Assembly (NCBI GenBank): GCA_018334855.1
Contig: JAGXLE010000007.1
Location: 1 to 14,900, forward strand
Origin: Desulfobacterales bacterium
GTDB taxonomy: Bacteria > Desulfobacterota > Desulfobacteria > Desulfobacterales > Desulfosalsimonadaceae
Length of the DNA stretch: 14,900 nt
Reading direction: 5' to 3'
The notes beneath the pieces were generated by a model, which had not been told where the DNA came from, ran no database searches, and worked only from the letters and a program-made list of their open reading frames with translations. Numbering within the stretch: position 1 is the stretch's first letter; each line of letters begins with the position of its first letter. Both the position numbers and the translations under genes were made by a program. Shown here one piece after another: positions 1-7,520 of this stretch.

Positions 1-398
1 CCAAAAAAATCGAGGCAGGCGTGGAATTTATCCAGACCCAGTGCATCTACAACATAGACAAGTTCGAGGAATGGGTCCGGCAGGCCAGAGAACGCGGCCT
101 GACGGAAAAATGCTACATCATGGCCGGAGTCACGCCGTTTAAGTCCGCGGGTATGGCCAAATACATGAAAAACCGGGTACCCGGCATGGACGTACCCGAT
201 GACGTGGTCAAGCGCATGTCTGATACCGACAAGAAAAAACAGGCAGAAGAAGGCATCAACATATGCGTGGAAACCATCCAGCGGCTGAAGGAAGCAAAGG
301 GTGTTGCCGGCTTTCACATCATGGCCATTGAATGGGAGGAAAAAGTTTCCGAAATAGTAGAGAGGGCCGGGCTGCTGCCGCGGCCCGAAGTTGACTGA
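1..398 (+). CDS. metF: Methylenetetrahydrofolate reductase, C-terminal part (cut by window edge)
   Basis: This is the 3' end of a gene that begins before the window; the frame is open from base 3, so the GTG at 21 is probably internal. MetF is a cytosolic flavoprotein that reduces 5,10-methylene-tetrahydrofolate to 5-methyl-tetrahydrofolate for methionine synthesis, and in acetyl-CoA-pathway organisms for the methyl branch of one-carbon metabolism. The visible tail has the typical late-barrel features: FIQTQ near the start, then GVTPFKSAGMAKYM, a VPGMDVPDDVVKRM stretch, and the family-typical ending with GFHIMAIEWEEKV followed by RAGLLPRP. It ends with TGA at 396-398 and a terminator follows, so it seems unrelated to the LPS genes downstream. 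Flavin-binding residues of the N-terminal half are outside the window. Confidence 0.9.
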   Translation, partial: KKIEAGVEFIQTQCIYNIDKFEEWVRQARERGLTEKCYIMAGVTPFKSAGMAKYMKNRVPGMDVPDDVVKRMSDTDKKKQAEEGINICVETIQRLKEAKGVAGFHIMAIEWEEKVSEIVERAGLLPRPEVD

Positions 399-418
399 CG
401 CCTCTGTGTGTTTATACT
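391..418 (+). promoter_or_regulatory. Candidate sigma70 promoter for the waaA operon
   Basis: TTGACT at 391-396 and TATACT at 413-418 are separated by 16 bases, close to the sigma70 consensus. The -35 box overlaps the metF stop codon. Transcription would start near 425, so the terminator hairpin at 433-474 would lie inside the leader. No comparable pair was seen between the terminator and the waaA start, which supports this site, but hexamer matches also arise by chance. Confidence 0.4.
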
Positions 419-432
419 GTTATATTTATAAA

Positions 433-474
433 GCTCCGGTCTGCAGCCTCCCGCTCATGCCGGAGCGTTTTTTT
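433..474 (+). terminator. Intrinsic terminator after metF
   Basis: A perfect 7-bp GC-rich stem (GCTCCGG at 433-439, CCGGAGC at 460-466) encloses a 20-base loop. One G and then seven T residues (468-474) follow. This is a canonical Rho-independent terminator for metF. It lies only 24 bases before the waaA start and downstream of the candidate promoter at 391-418, so it could also act on the waaA transcript. Confidence 0.8.
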
Positions 475-497
475 GATGAAATCGGATAATTACACAA

Positions 498-1793
498 TTG
501 AACCAAAACACTCTCAAACTCGCTGTAAAACTCTATGATACTGCCTGGAGGTCAATTCTGCCGGCTTTGAAGCTCAACTCAAGGCTGAAGGAAGGCTATG
601 AGGGCAGAAGGCTTGACTCCGCCCTGCCTGCTGCAGACCTGTGGATACAGGCGGCATCAGCCGGGGAGGCCTACCTTGCCCGGGCAATTGTCTCTTGTCT
701 CAATACGGATGGCGAGCTGAGAGTTCTTGTAACCACCAATACCAGGCAGGGTATGGATATCCTGGAAAAGGGAGCACCCGGAATCAATTCTCAAACAAAC
801 GGGATTACCCTGTTTCCCGGATGGTTTCCGTTTGACCGGCCGGCGGTCATGGAAAAGGCGGTCTGCCAAGTAAACCCGAAGCTGGTGGTTCTTCTGGAAA
901 CAGAAATATGGCCCGGGCTGCTCTATGCTTTAAAAACACGCAATATTCCGGCCTGTATCATAAACGGCCGGATTACCGGCAAAAGCCTTTACTGCTACCG
1001 CAAAGGCTGCCAACTGCTGCGCCTGCTGCGCCCGGACGCTGTTCATGCCGTCTCTTCTGCGGACGCGGCTAGGTTTGCAGAAATCTTTGGCGAGGATATA
1101 GTATTTGAAATGCCCAACATAAAGTTCGACCGGCTACCGGCTGCACAAAAACCCGAACAGGAAACTGCATTATCCCGGCTGCTGCCGAAAAACTCCCGGT
1201 TTCTGGTACTGGGATCCATAAGGCAGCAGGAAGAAGAGCGAATAATAAACCTGATCAGAAATGTACAGGCGCATCACCCGGCTGTTATAACAGGCCTGTT
1301 TCCCCGGCACATGCACAGGCTTGATTACTGGAAAAGCGCACTTTCACAAATGGGTGTATCATGGAAGCTTAGATCAGGACTTAAAGCCCGAGCCAAACCC
1401 GGCCAAATTATCCTGTGGGACACTTTCGGAGAGCTTTCCGGTGCCTATGCCTCCGCCGACGCCGTATTTGTGGGCGGCAGTCTGGCGCCCATGGGCGGAC
1501 AGAATTTTCTTGAACCTTTGATTTACGGCAACCAGCCGGTAATCGGGCCATCCTGGGAAAATTTTTCCTGGGCCGGGGAAACGATTTTTCGACAGGGACT
1601 GGTGCTCAGGGAAAATAACTGGCAGGCCGCGGCAGAACGCTTGGCAGAGCAGTTGCACAATCCTGCCGACCGCGAGGAAATGCGCAAAAAGGCGATGGAC
1701 TACATCAGTGCCAGACAGGGCGGTTTGCGCAAAACCTGCCGGTTGATCGAAAATTACCTCAATAAAGCCCGACCTACAAGGAAAGCCTCATGA
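498..1793 (+). CDS. waaA: 3-deoxy-D-manno-octulosonic acid (Kdo) transferase
   Basis: WaaA (KdtA) transfers Kdo from CMP-Kdo to the lipid IVA precursor at the inner face of the cytoplasmic membrane, the first step of LPS core assembly. The protein has 431 residues, normal for this GT30 family. Visible signatures: an N-terminal amphipathic/membrane-associating segment (about 5-25), ASAGE at 53-57 containing the family's conserved Glu, ETEIWP at 134-139, INGRITGKS at 155-163, then in the C-terminal GT-B domain GSIRQQEEE (239-247), FPRHMHR (268-274), [19 protein letters not shown] (311-329) and GGQNFLEP (333-340). The start is TTG at 498: an in-frame TGA at 477-479 prevents a long extension, no in-frame ATG fits, and the residues after 498 match a normal WaaA N-terminus. 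No clear Shine-Dalgarno is visible, so translation may be weak. The stop overlaps kdsB as ATGA. Confidence 0.93.
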   Translation: MNQNTLKLAVKLYDTAWRSILPALKLNSRLKEGYEGRRLDSALPAADLWIQAASAGEAYLARAIVSCLNTDGELRVLVTTNTRQGMDILEKGAPGINSQTNGITLFPGWFPFDRPAVMEKAVCQVNPKLVVLLETEIWPGLLYALKTRNIPACIINGRITGKSLYCYRKGCQLLRLLRPDAVHAVSSADAARFAEIFGEDIVFEMPNIKFDRLPAAQKPEQETALSRLLPKNSRFLVLGSIRQQEEERIINLIRNVQAHHPAVITGLFPRHMHRLDYWKSALSQMGVSWKLRSGLKARAKPGQIILWDTFGELSGAYASADAVFVGGSLAPMGGQNFLEPLIYGNQPVIGPSWENFSWAGETIFRQGLVLRENNWQAAAERLAEQLHNPADREEMRKKAMDYISARQGGLRKTCRLIENYLNKARPTRKAS

Positions 1794-2548
1794 GCAGTAC
1801 TGATCTGCCGGAATGCCTGGGGGTGATCCCGGCCAGGTACGCATCCACAAGGTTTCCCGGAAAGCCGCTGGCAGAAATCCTTGGCAAACCGATGTTCTGG
1901 CATGTTTACACAAGAGCTATTCAATGCCCTGAATTGGGCCGGGTTGTAATAGCCACAGATGACAACCGCATAGCAGATGCAGCCGGCGCACTTGATGTCC
2001 CGGTGACCATGACCGGAAAAGATCATCAAAGCGGTACAGACCGGGTTCAGGAAGCAGCAGCCCTGTTAAATGCCGGTCCGCAAGAGGTCATTGTAAACAT
2101 TCAGGGCGACGAGCCCCTTTTGAATCCGGCCATGCTTTCTCTGCTGATCCGTCCGTTTAAAAACCCCGAAATTGAGGTAACCACCCTGGCCCATAAAATG
2201 GATACCCGGTTTGCAGAAAATCCCGATAGAGTGAAGGTGGCATTTGCACCAAACGGGAGGGCACTGTATTTTTCCCGGGCCCCGATTCCTTATCCGCAAA
2301 ATGCAAAGGACGCCGGATTTTTCTGCCATATCGGGCTATACGGCTTCCGCAGAACAGCCCTGGACAGATTTGTCAGCCTCGCCCCGGGCCGCCTGGAACA
2401 AATCGAGAAACTCGAGCAGCTCCGGCTCATAGAAAACGGGATACCGATTCACGTGCAGGTTACCGAAAGCAGAAGCATCAGCGTGGACCGGCCTGAAGAC
2501 ATAGAAAAAGTTATCCGGCAGATGAACGCCAGTAAAGCCGCTTTATAA
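1790..2548 (+). CDS. kdsB: CMP-Kdo synthetase (3-deoxy-manno-octulosonate cytidylyltransferase)
   Basis: KdsB activates Kdo with CTP to give CMP-Kdo, the donor used by WaaA encoded just upstream; the two are translationally coupled by a 4-base ATGA overlap. The protein has 252 residues, typical for the family. The nucleotidyltransferase fold is shown by [15 protein letters not shown] at 13-27 (CTP-binding loop), ATDD at 55-58, [13 protein letters not shown] at 74-86, NIQGDEP at 103-109 (metal-binding Asp) and [10 protein letters not shown] at 160-169 (Kdo-binding region). It acts in the cytosol. Other Kdo genes (kdsA, kdsD, kdsC) are not in the window. Confidence 0.95.
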   Translation: MSSTDLPECLGVIPARYASTRFPGKPLAEILGKPMFWHVYTRAIQCPELGRVVIATDDNRIADAAGALDVPVTMTGKDHQSGTDRVQEAAALLNAGPQEVIVNIQGDEPLLNPAMLSLLIRPFKNPEIEVTTLAHKMDTRFAENPDRVKVAFAPNGRALYFSRAPIPYPQNAKDAGFFCHIGLYGFRRTALDRFVSLAPGRLEQIEKLEQLRLIENGIPIHVQVTESRSISVDRPEDIEKVIRQMNASKAAL

Positions 2549-2558
2549 ATATTTCATT

Positions 2559-3149
2559 ATGCCACTCAATATCATCAGGCGCATAAACAACCTGTTTAAC
2601 AGCAGAAAAGCCAGAAAGACATTTCTGAAGTTTCGCTTCCCTGTCATCCTCATACTGTTTATCCTAATTTTGCCCCTGCTTGAAAAACAATGGTATCTGC
2701 CGGGACTGATTGTATCGGTTTCAGGAGAGCTAATCCAGCTGTGGTGTTTTGCCACAATAAAGACCAAAAAGCGCCTGACCACGGGCGGCCCTTACATGTT
2801 TGTGCGAAACCCCATGTATCTCGGCCGGTTTTTCCTGTTTTTAGGTATCCTGATGATGACCGGCAATCCCTGGATAATCCTGGTTTACCTGATTGTTTAC
2901 TATTTCTACATGACCAACCGGGTCAAGCGTGAAGAAAGCCAGCTCAAAGAAATCTTTGGCCGGGACTACAGGACCTACTGCAGTGATGTGCACCCCTATC
3001 TCCCGACTGTAAACCGCTATTTTAACGCAAAAAACCTGTTTAAATTCGACGGGGAAAGTTTTGCCCAAAACCACGGAACGCGCAACATGACAGCACTGGG
3101 CGCATGCTACGTGCTGCTATACGTATTTACCTTTATCTGGCCGATTTAA
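2559..3149 (+). CDS. Integral-membrane methyltransferase, isoprenylcysteine carboxyl methyltransferase-like
   Basis: A 196-residue membrane protein with hydrophobic segments at about 25-41, 46-66, 88-102, 104-119 and 178-195. The conserved SAM-binding block of the ICMT/PEMT-like family is present: GGPYMFVRNPMYLG at 76-89, a Glu-containing RVKREE at 121-126, and FGRDYRTYCSDVHPYLP at 133-149. Bacterial members of this superfamily methylate small or lipid-linked carboxyl, hydroxyl or amino groups at the membrane; the substrate cannot be read from sequence. It starts 10 bases after kdsB with no obvious Shine-Dalgarno and ends the waaA-kdsB unit, so a lipid, Kdo or core-related substrate is an attractive but unproven guess. 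The family call is fairly sure; the function is unknown. Confidence 0.8.
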   Translation: MPLNIIRRINNLFNSRKARKTFLKFRFPVILILFILILPLLEKQWYLPGLIVSVSGELIQLWCFATIKTKKRLTTGGPYMFVRNPMYLGRFFLFLGILMMTGNPWIILVYLIVYYFYMTNRVKREESQLKEIFGRDYRTYCSDVHPYLPTVNRYFNAKNLFKFDGESFAQNHGTRNMTALGACYVLLYVFTFIWPI

Positions 3150-3158
3150 AAAAACGGA

Positions 3159-3174
3159 TTCTGTCAAGGCAGAA
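3159..3174. terminator. Small hairpin between convergent operons (weak terminator candidate)
   Basis: TTCTG (3159-3163) and CAGAA (3170-3174) form a 5-bp stem with a 6-base loop in the 29-base gap between the two convergent gene ends. Read on the - strand the hairpin is followed by TCCG and a run of seven T. Read on the + strand it is followed only by AAAA. The stem is short and AT-rich, so termination here is uncertain. Confidence 0.25.
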
Positions 3175-3178
3175 AAAT

Positions 3179-3838
3179 TCAATACCGGCGCCTTCCCCTG
3201 GATCTCCCGGATCGGCCCTTGAAAATCCAAAGTGAACGCTTTCTTCCGAATACATTAAGGTGAGCGAGGCGTTTTTCATCCATCAGATCGGGGCGCAGCC
3301 TGATCCAGCTTTTATACACCCCTGAAAGATCGATATCTTTTAGCAGGCCCCGTAAAAAACAAGGTATGCGGGTCAAATCCAGGCCTGACTGAAAATCGAG
3401 CAGATAAGGCCTGCTGTTTTGCGATATCAGGATATTGCGACGGTTGCGGATATCGAGATGCACGATATTGAATCGATGTATCCTTTGGACCAGTTCTTCC
3501 AGCTCATAGAAAAACGAGGTGGGGATTTCGCCTGGCTCTGCCTTGCGCAAAGACTTCCCCTGAATAAACCTGTAGCCCACCGCATATGCATCCAGAAGAA
3601 AAGGTTCGGCCGGGACCCCCTCTATACCCTTGAGTCTGACAAGAATCCTGTATTCACGTCTGGTCATCCACCTGCCCCAGGTTTTTTTCACCATCAGAGG
3701 ACAGGCGGAAAAATCCTTGACCGCCCATTTTTCCCCGTTAATACAGCAGCAGAAAAGCTCGGCATTGGCCCGTCTTCCTTCAGACAAAATCCGGCGGGGC
3801 ATATCTTCAAATATCTGCCTGGTAATCGGCCCGCTCAT
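3179..3838 (-). CDS. Kinase-fold protein, Kdo/LPS-kinase-like, at the lpxK 3' end
   Basis: A 219-residue protein with a minimal eukaryotic-like kinase layout: a candidate ATP lysine in WAVKDF (K41), a Glu in RREY (E62), a catalytic loop HLDIRNRRN at 127-135 (H127, D129, N135, the HxDxxxxN pattern of small-molecule and LPS kinases) and LLDFQ at 146-150 with the metal-binding Asp D148. A classical glycine-rich loop is only weakly suggested (EGRRANA, 20-26). The C-terminus is very basic (199-218), which could help binding to the membrane or anionic lipid. The gene overlaps lpxK by ATGA and is the last of the lipid A operon, so a lipid A, Kdo or core sugar is a likely phosphoacceptor, as for KdkA or WaaP. 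A protein kinase cannot be excluded. Confidence 0.75.
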   Translation of the reverse strand: MSGPITRQIFEDMPRRILSEGRRANAELFCCCINGEKWAVKDFSACPLMVKKTWGRWMTRREYRILVRLKGIEGVPAEPFLLDAYAVGYRFIQGKSLRKAEPGEIPTSFFYELEELVQRIHRFNIVHLDIRNRRNILISQNSRPYLLDFQSGLDLTRIPCFLRGLLKDIDLSGVYKSWIRLRPDLMDEKRLAHLNVFGRKRSLWIFKGRSGRSRGRRRY

Positions 3839-4983
3839 ATCCGGACCTCATTAACATTTCCTGCAAGCTTCCGCCTGACAAAACGGATAAAGCCCTCCTC
3901 CTCTTCTTTATCCTGAAACTCCATGCGCACCCCCACTACTGCAACGGGAATAGAATCCGGCACCCGGCCTGCAATCCGCACGAAATCCTTTTCAGTGGTT
4001 GCCAGCAGATCTGCCGACAGCGCTTTAGCTGTTTTTATAATTTCGTTGAGATCCCTTTCGGTATAAAAATAATGATCCGGAAACTCCTTAAATCCCGCAA
4101 GTGGTCCTGTATGCTTTTCCAGCATATCCCGGAACTCTTCATTGCCCGCGATACCGGAAAAAGCAAAAACCCGCTGCCCGGTCATAAAGGAAAAATCTGC
4201 TGATTCGCCCAGGGCGGAAACAGCCAGTGCCCCGTGATCGCTGCCTTTATATACACCCGCCACGTAAGCAACATGATCTGTGCTAAATACCGGTATATCC
4301 TGGAAAACAGGGATATCAGAATTATCTTTGGGGCTGTTTCTGCTTCGCGTCAGCACTATCGCATCTGCCCGTTTTAGCCCTGAAACCGGCTCCCTTAGCA
4401 TACCCCGGGGCAGCAGATGCCCGTTGCCGAGCCCGCGTTTTGAATCAATGAGAACAAGATCAACGTCCCTGTACAGCCTCAGGTGCTGAAAACCGTCATC
4501 AAGAATCACCATGTCCGGCTCAAATTCGGCCGCCGCACGCATGGCGCTTCTATAGCGGTCTCCCCCCACCAGCACCGGGACTCCCCTGAGGAGGCACGCC
4601 ATCAGTACGGGTTCGTCTCCCGCGGTCTGTGAATCCGTGAATATGCTGTATCCATCGCTTACCACGGCCCCGTCTTTTTCCGCCCTGCCCATGTAGCCGC
4701 GGCTCAGAACCGCCGGCCGGTATCCCATCTGCTGCACGAGAGCTGCCATGTAGACGGTCATGGGCGTCTTTCCGGTACCTCCTGTGGTAATGTTTCCCAC
4801 GGAAATAACAGGACATGGCAAAGTTTTAACCTGCATGATTCCCGCGCGAAAGCAGGCGGTCCGTAGCCGGACCGCCCCGGCGTATATCCGGGATGCCCCG
4901 TAAAGCAGGCCGGGCAGCACCCTTTCCCGGACACCTTCATCTGACTGCATCACCTGCTCAATTTTTTTCCTCAAATATTTCAT
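3835..4983 (-). CDS. lpxK: Tetraacyldisaccharide 4'-kinase
   Basis: LpxK uses ATP to phosphorylate the 4' position of the tetraacyl disaccharide 1-phosphate made by LpxB, giving lipid IVA on the inner leaflet. Evidence: 382 residues (slightly longer than the usual 320-350, with a longer C-terminal end), an N-terminal membrane-associating helix, the P-loop VGNITTGGTGKTPM at 62-75, SRGY at 94-97, GDEP at 122-125, VGGDR at 139-143, the diagnostic DDGFQH at 162-167 and LPRGMLREP further on. Its start lies downstream of a 204-base gap filled by a palindromic element, so it may be less well coupled to lptG than the rest of the operon. Its stop overlaps the following kinase gene as ATGA. Confidence 0.95.
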   Translation of the reverse strand: MKYLRKKIEQVMQSDEGVRERVLPGLLYGASRIYAGAVRLRTACFRAGIMQVKTLPCPVISVGNITTGGTGKTPMTVYMAALVQQMGYRPAVLSRGYMGRAEKDGAVVSDGYSIFTDSQTAGDEPVLMACLLRGVPVLVGGDRYRSAMRAAAEFEPDMVILDDGFQHLRLYRDVDLVLIDSKRGLGNGHLLPRGMLREPVSGLKRADAIVLTRSRNSPKDNSDIPVFQDIPVFSTDHVAYVAGVYKGSDHGALAVSALGESADFSFMTGQRVFAFSGIAGNEEFRDMLEKHTGPLAGFKEFPDHYFYTERDLNEIIKTAKALSADLLATTEKDFVRIAGRVPDSIPVAVVGVRMEFQDKEEEEGFIRFVRRKLAGNVNEVRI

Positions 4984-5004
4984 TTAATCCGCCGGGCATG
5001 GCTA

Positions 5005-5210
5005 TTCAACCTAAATTGAGCGATTTTCAAGTTTGCTGCAGATACAAGGAAGATGCAGACGAGCTATAGTGGACTATGCAAGGCTGCATCTGACGCAGTA
5101 GATGCGGCAGAATTGGAAATCCCGGAGGATTTCAGATTTTTAAAAATAAATGGGTATAATCCTTTACAAAATCATTTTTTAAAAATCTTAAACGCTCAAT
5201 TTAGGTTCAA
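5005..5210. repeat. Palindromic element with terminal inverted repeats and three-way-junction fold
   Basis: Three nested or adjacent stems account for nearly all of the lptG-lpxK gap. P1 is a perfect 15-bp terminal inverted repeat, AACCTAAATTGAGCG at 5008-5022 against 5193-5207, with two more pairs beyond one mismatch (to 5005/5210). P2 starts at the very next base: 5023-5040 pairs with 5103-5120 (17 of 18 counting three U-G wobbles). Inside it, AGATGCAG 5051-5058 pairs with 5084-5091, and ATAGT 5066-5070 with 5073-5077, all nearly collinear. P3 pairs 5130-5146 with 5176-5192 (16 of 17, perfect for 13) and ends directly against P1. Only 9 bases (5121-5129) lie between P2 and P3. The right P1 arm lies in the end of lptG. 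No ORF or transposase is visible. It could be a non-autonomous mobile repeat or a structured RNA; multi-copy status is untested. Confidence 0.75.
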
Positions 5211-6294
5211 GGTTTAACAGCAGCAGGCCCACGCCAAAACCAAACAATATGTTTGCGCTCCATGCCGCCAGCCAGGCCGGCAGCACACCACCGTAACCCA
5301 ACGACAGGCAGAAACTGTAGACCGACCAATAAACAAATGCCGTGACAATGGCATAGGCAAAGCTGGCTGCCATGCCTTCCCCGGCGCTTCCTCTAAGCGC
5401 CAGGCCTGCTCCCATAAGGCTCATGATAAGGCATACCGCCGGAAAAGCGGTTTTGGCATACAGGTCCACCCGGTATTTTGTTGCGTCATACCCCTCGGCT
5501 TCGATTTCTTTAATATATTCCCAGAGGGCGGTAAAACTCATTTCCACTGATTGACGGGCCACCTGTTTGAAATCAGAGGGCTTCAGGTCAATAGAAACCG
5601 CCTTATTATCATAATACCGGGTATGTGCCGCCCTGTCTTGTCCTGCAGTGGCATCCTTGGCGAAGCGCTGCTCCATGCAGTCAGAAAGCACCCACCTGCC
5701 CTGCCTGTACCCGGCAGATTCAGCGTCAAGACGGCGGAGCAGGTTAAAATCCGAATCAAAAAAATAAAGGCTTACCCCACGGAGCACGGCTTCAGAGGGA
5801 TGATAATATTTCACGTTAACGATACTTCCTCTTTGACGTATCCAGATATTTTTTTCCCTGGAAGATACGGCAAGCGCGTCTCCTGTTTTATTCTCCTCTA
5901 TATGCAGGGCCTTGGCAGCACTTATAGGCACAACAACCTCTGAGAAAACAAACAACGCCACCGAAAATATAACCCCCAGCACCGCAACCGGGGCAAGAAG
6001 GTAGAAAACGCTGATACCTCCGCTTTTTAAGGCAATGATCTCGTTGTTTTTGTTCATCAGGCCGAAAATAATCAATACCGCGAGAAGTACGGCAAGAGGC
6101 GTAATCTGGGAAAGGATCTGAGGGATCTTTAACAGAAAATAAAGCACCACTGATCCGGCGGGGCGCCCGGACTCTATAAAATCTTCAATCCTGTCGATAA
6201 AATCGACTGACAGATAGATGCCAACCACCAGGATAAGCACAAAACAGAAGTATTTCAGAAAGGAGGCGGTGATATATCGATGTATAACCGACAT
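5188..6294 (-). CDS. lptG: LPS export permease LptG
   Basis: LptG pairs with LptF in the inner-membrane LptB2FG ABC transporter that extracts LPS and passes it to the periplasmic Lpt bridge. The ATG at 6294 is chosen although the frame stays open further upstream: it gives MSVIHRYITASFLKYF, a normal family N-terminus, and a 368-residue protein, while the extension is polar, unlike the family, and overlaps lptF. GGGAGG at 6308-6313 is the nearest Shine-Dalgarno, 13 bases away. Transmembrane helices lie at about 12-30, 50-80 and 97-119, with three or so more at the C-terminus. The coupling motif NKNNEIIALKSGGIS at 81-95 matches LptF's equivalent, and the middle is the periplasmic jellyroll domain. 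The last residues (LEPKLSV) and the stop are encoded by the arm of the adjacent palindromic element. Confidence 0.9.
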   Translation of the reverse strand: MSVIHRYITASFLKYFCFVLILVVGIYLSVDFIDRIEDFIESGRPAGSVVLYFLLKIPQILSQITPLAVLLAVLIIFGLMNKNNEIIALKSGGISVFYLLAPVAVLGVIFSVALFVFSEVVVPISAAKALHIEENKTGDALAVSSREKNIWIRQRGSIVNVKYYHPSEAVLRGVSLYFFDSDFNLLRRLDAESAGYRQGRWVLSDCMEQRFAKDATAGQDRAAHTRYYDNKAVSIDLKPSDFKQVARQSVEMSFTALWEYIKEIEAEGYDATKYRVDLYAKTAFPAVCLIMSLMGAGLALRGSAGEGMAASFAYAIVTAFVYWSVYSFCLSLGYGGVLPAWLAAWSANILFGFGVGLLLLNLEPKLSV

Positions 6295-6302
6295 GATACT
6301 GT

Positions 6303-7520
6303 TTATTCCTCCCGGCCGCCTTGAGAGTCCTGATTGCCGGCATTGCCGCCTCGCAGAAATTTCTGAAGCATGCGCGCTGCTTTGTAAATTCCCTGCAAGG
6401 GTGCTGCCGGACTGTCGTTTGCCGCTTTTATAAACAGATAGATTCCCAGGCCTCCCATGATAACATTCGGAGCCCATAGCAGCGGTGCCGGGGGATACAT
6501 GAATGATTCGCCGACTACCATGCCGCCTGACAACAGCAGGTAATACAGAAGAAAGCAAAAAAGACCGATTCCGAGCCCTGCCGATTTTCTTGCTGAAACG
6601 TTTTGTATGCCTAATGGCATGGCCAGTATTGCCAGAGCTATGCAGGCAAAAGGAATGGAAAATTTCCTGTGAAACTCGGAAAGGATGGAATAATATCTTT
6701 TTCCCCCGGGCTCTGCGCTCTTGAGGTACCGCTGCATTTCCGCAAGCCCCATTTCCTCTTCATCCCTGCTGCGCGACTCGCCCCCGGCCCCGGCCCTTTT
6801 CGGATCCAGCCTGATATCATAGGTATCAAACCGGATGGCGTCTGCAGACTGTCCTGCGGGGTCCACCTTGCTGACAACCCCGTCATATAGCCTGATGACA
6901 AATGTATAGGGATCTTCGCCCCTGAAAATAGATCCTTCAGGCGCTACCACTGTGCTGCCGGGCCCCTCTTTGCGGCTGTCTTCTATGAACACGCCGTACA
7001 TCCTGCGGCTTTGCATGTCAACCTCGTTGACATACATCATGATTCCTTCAAAATTATCTATAAACTGGCGCTCCTTTATTCCCACGCTGAAATTGGACTG
7101 CATCACGTTCATTGAAACCCGCTCGTAAGCGCTTTTCCCCCACGGCATACCATAGGCTGCCATGAAAACTGCTATTAAAAAGCCTGCGACCGCAAACGTC
7201 ATAACCGGAATTATAACGCTGTATAAACTTATTCCGCCGGATTTCAGTGCCACAATTTCATTTTCCGAAGACATGCGCAGAAAGGTCAGAAGTACACTCA
7301 TCATCACGGACATGGGGATAATATAGACAAGAAAATAGGGCATGGAATAAATAATCATCAACAAAAAGGCCAGCAGGCTGACCTGGTAGTTGACGATCAT
7401 ATTTGTGATATCCAAAATCTGGCGCATCAGAAAAACAAACATGAAAAACGCCAGACTCATGAAAAACGGCGGAATCAGTTCACGTAATATAAAGCGGTTG
7501 ACGATCGTATTGATCTTCAT
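6303..7520 (-). CDS. lptF: LPS export permease LptF
   Basis: Second membrane subunit of the LptB2FG LPS extractor. It has 405 residues, somewhat longer than usual because of a polar C-terminal tail (about 366-405). Transmembrane helices lie at about 13-33, 49-79, 101-124, 288-304, 315-331 and 348-365. The cytoplasmic coupling-helix motif SSENEIVALKSGGIS at 84-98, which contacts the LptB ATPase, is intact. Between helices 3 and 4 is the periplasmic jellyroll domain. The start overlaps the msbA stop by ATGA, and lptG begins 8 bases after its stop, so MsbA, LptF and LptG are likely made together. LptB, LptA and LptC are not encoded in the window. Confidence 0.92.
   Translation of the reverse strand: MKINTIVNRFILRELIPPFFMSLAFFMFVFLMRQILDITNMIVNYQVSLLAFLLMIIYSMPYFLVYIIPMSVMMSVLLTFLRMSSENEIVALKSGGISLYSVIIPVMTFAVAGFLIAVFMAAYGMPWGKSAYERVSMNVMQSNFSVGIKERQFIDNFEGIMMYVNEVDMQSRRMYGVFIEDSRKEGPGSTVVAPEGSIFRGEDPYTFVIRLYDGVVSKVDPAGQSADAIRFDTYDIRLDPKRAGAGGESRSRDEEEMGLAEMQRYLKSAEPGGKRYYSILSEFHRKFSIPFACIALAILAMPLGIQNVSARKSAGLGIGLFCFLLYYLLLSGGMVVGESFMYPPAPLLWAPNVIMGGLGIYLFIKAANDSPAAPLQGIYKAARMLQKFLRGGNAGNQDSQGGREE

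Noticed and set aside
5152..5160. TATAAT at 5155-5160 as a promoter
   Set aside because: No acceptable -35 at 15-19 bases upstream, it would read antisense into lptG, and it lies in the loop of the P3 hairpin; AT-rich loops often contain such hexamers.
6295..6558. N-terminal extension of lptG to an ATG at 6558
   Set aside because: The extra 88 residues are polar, unlike LptG, and overlap the coding end of lptF; the start at 6294 gives a normal family N-terminus.
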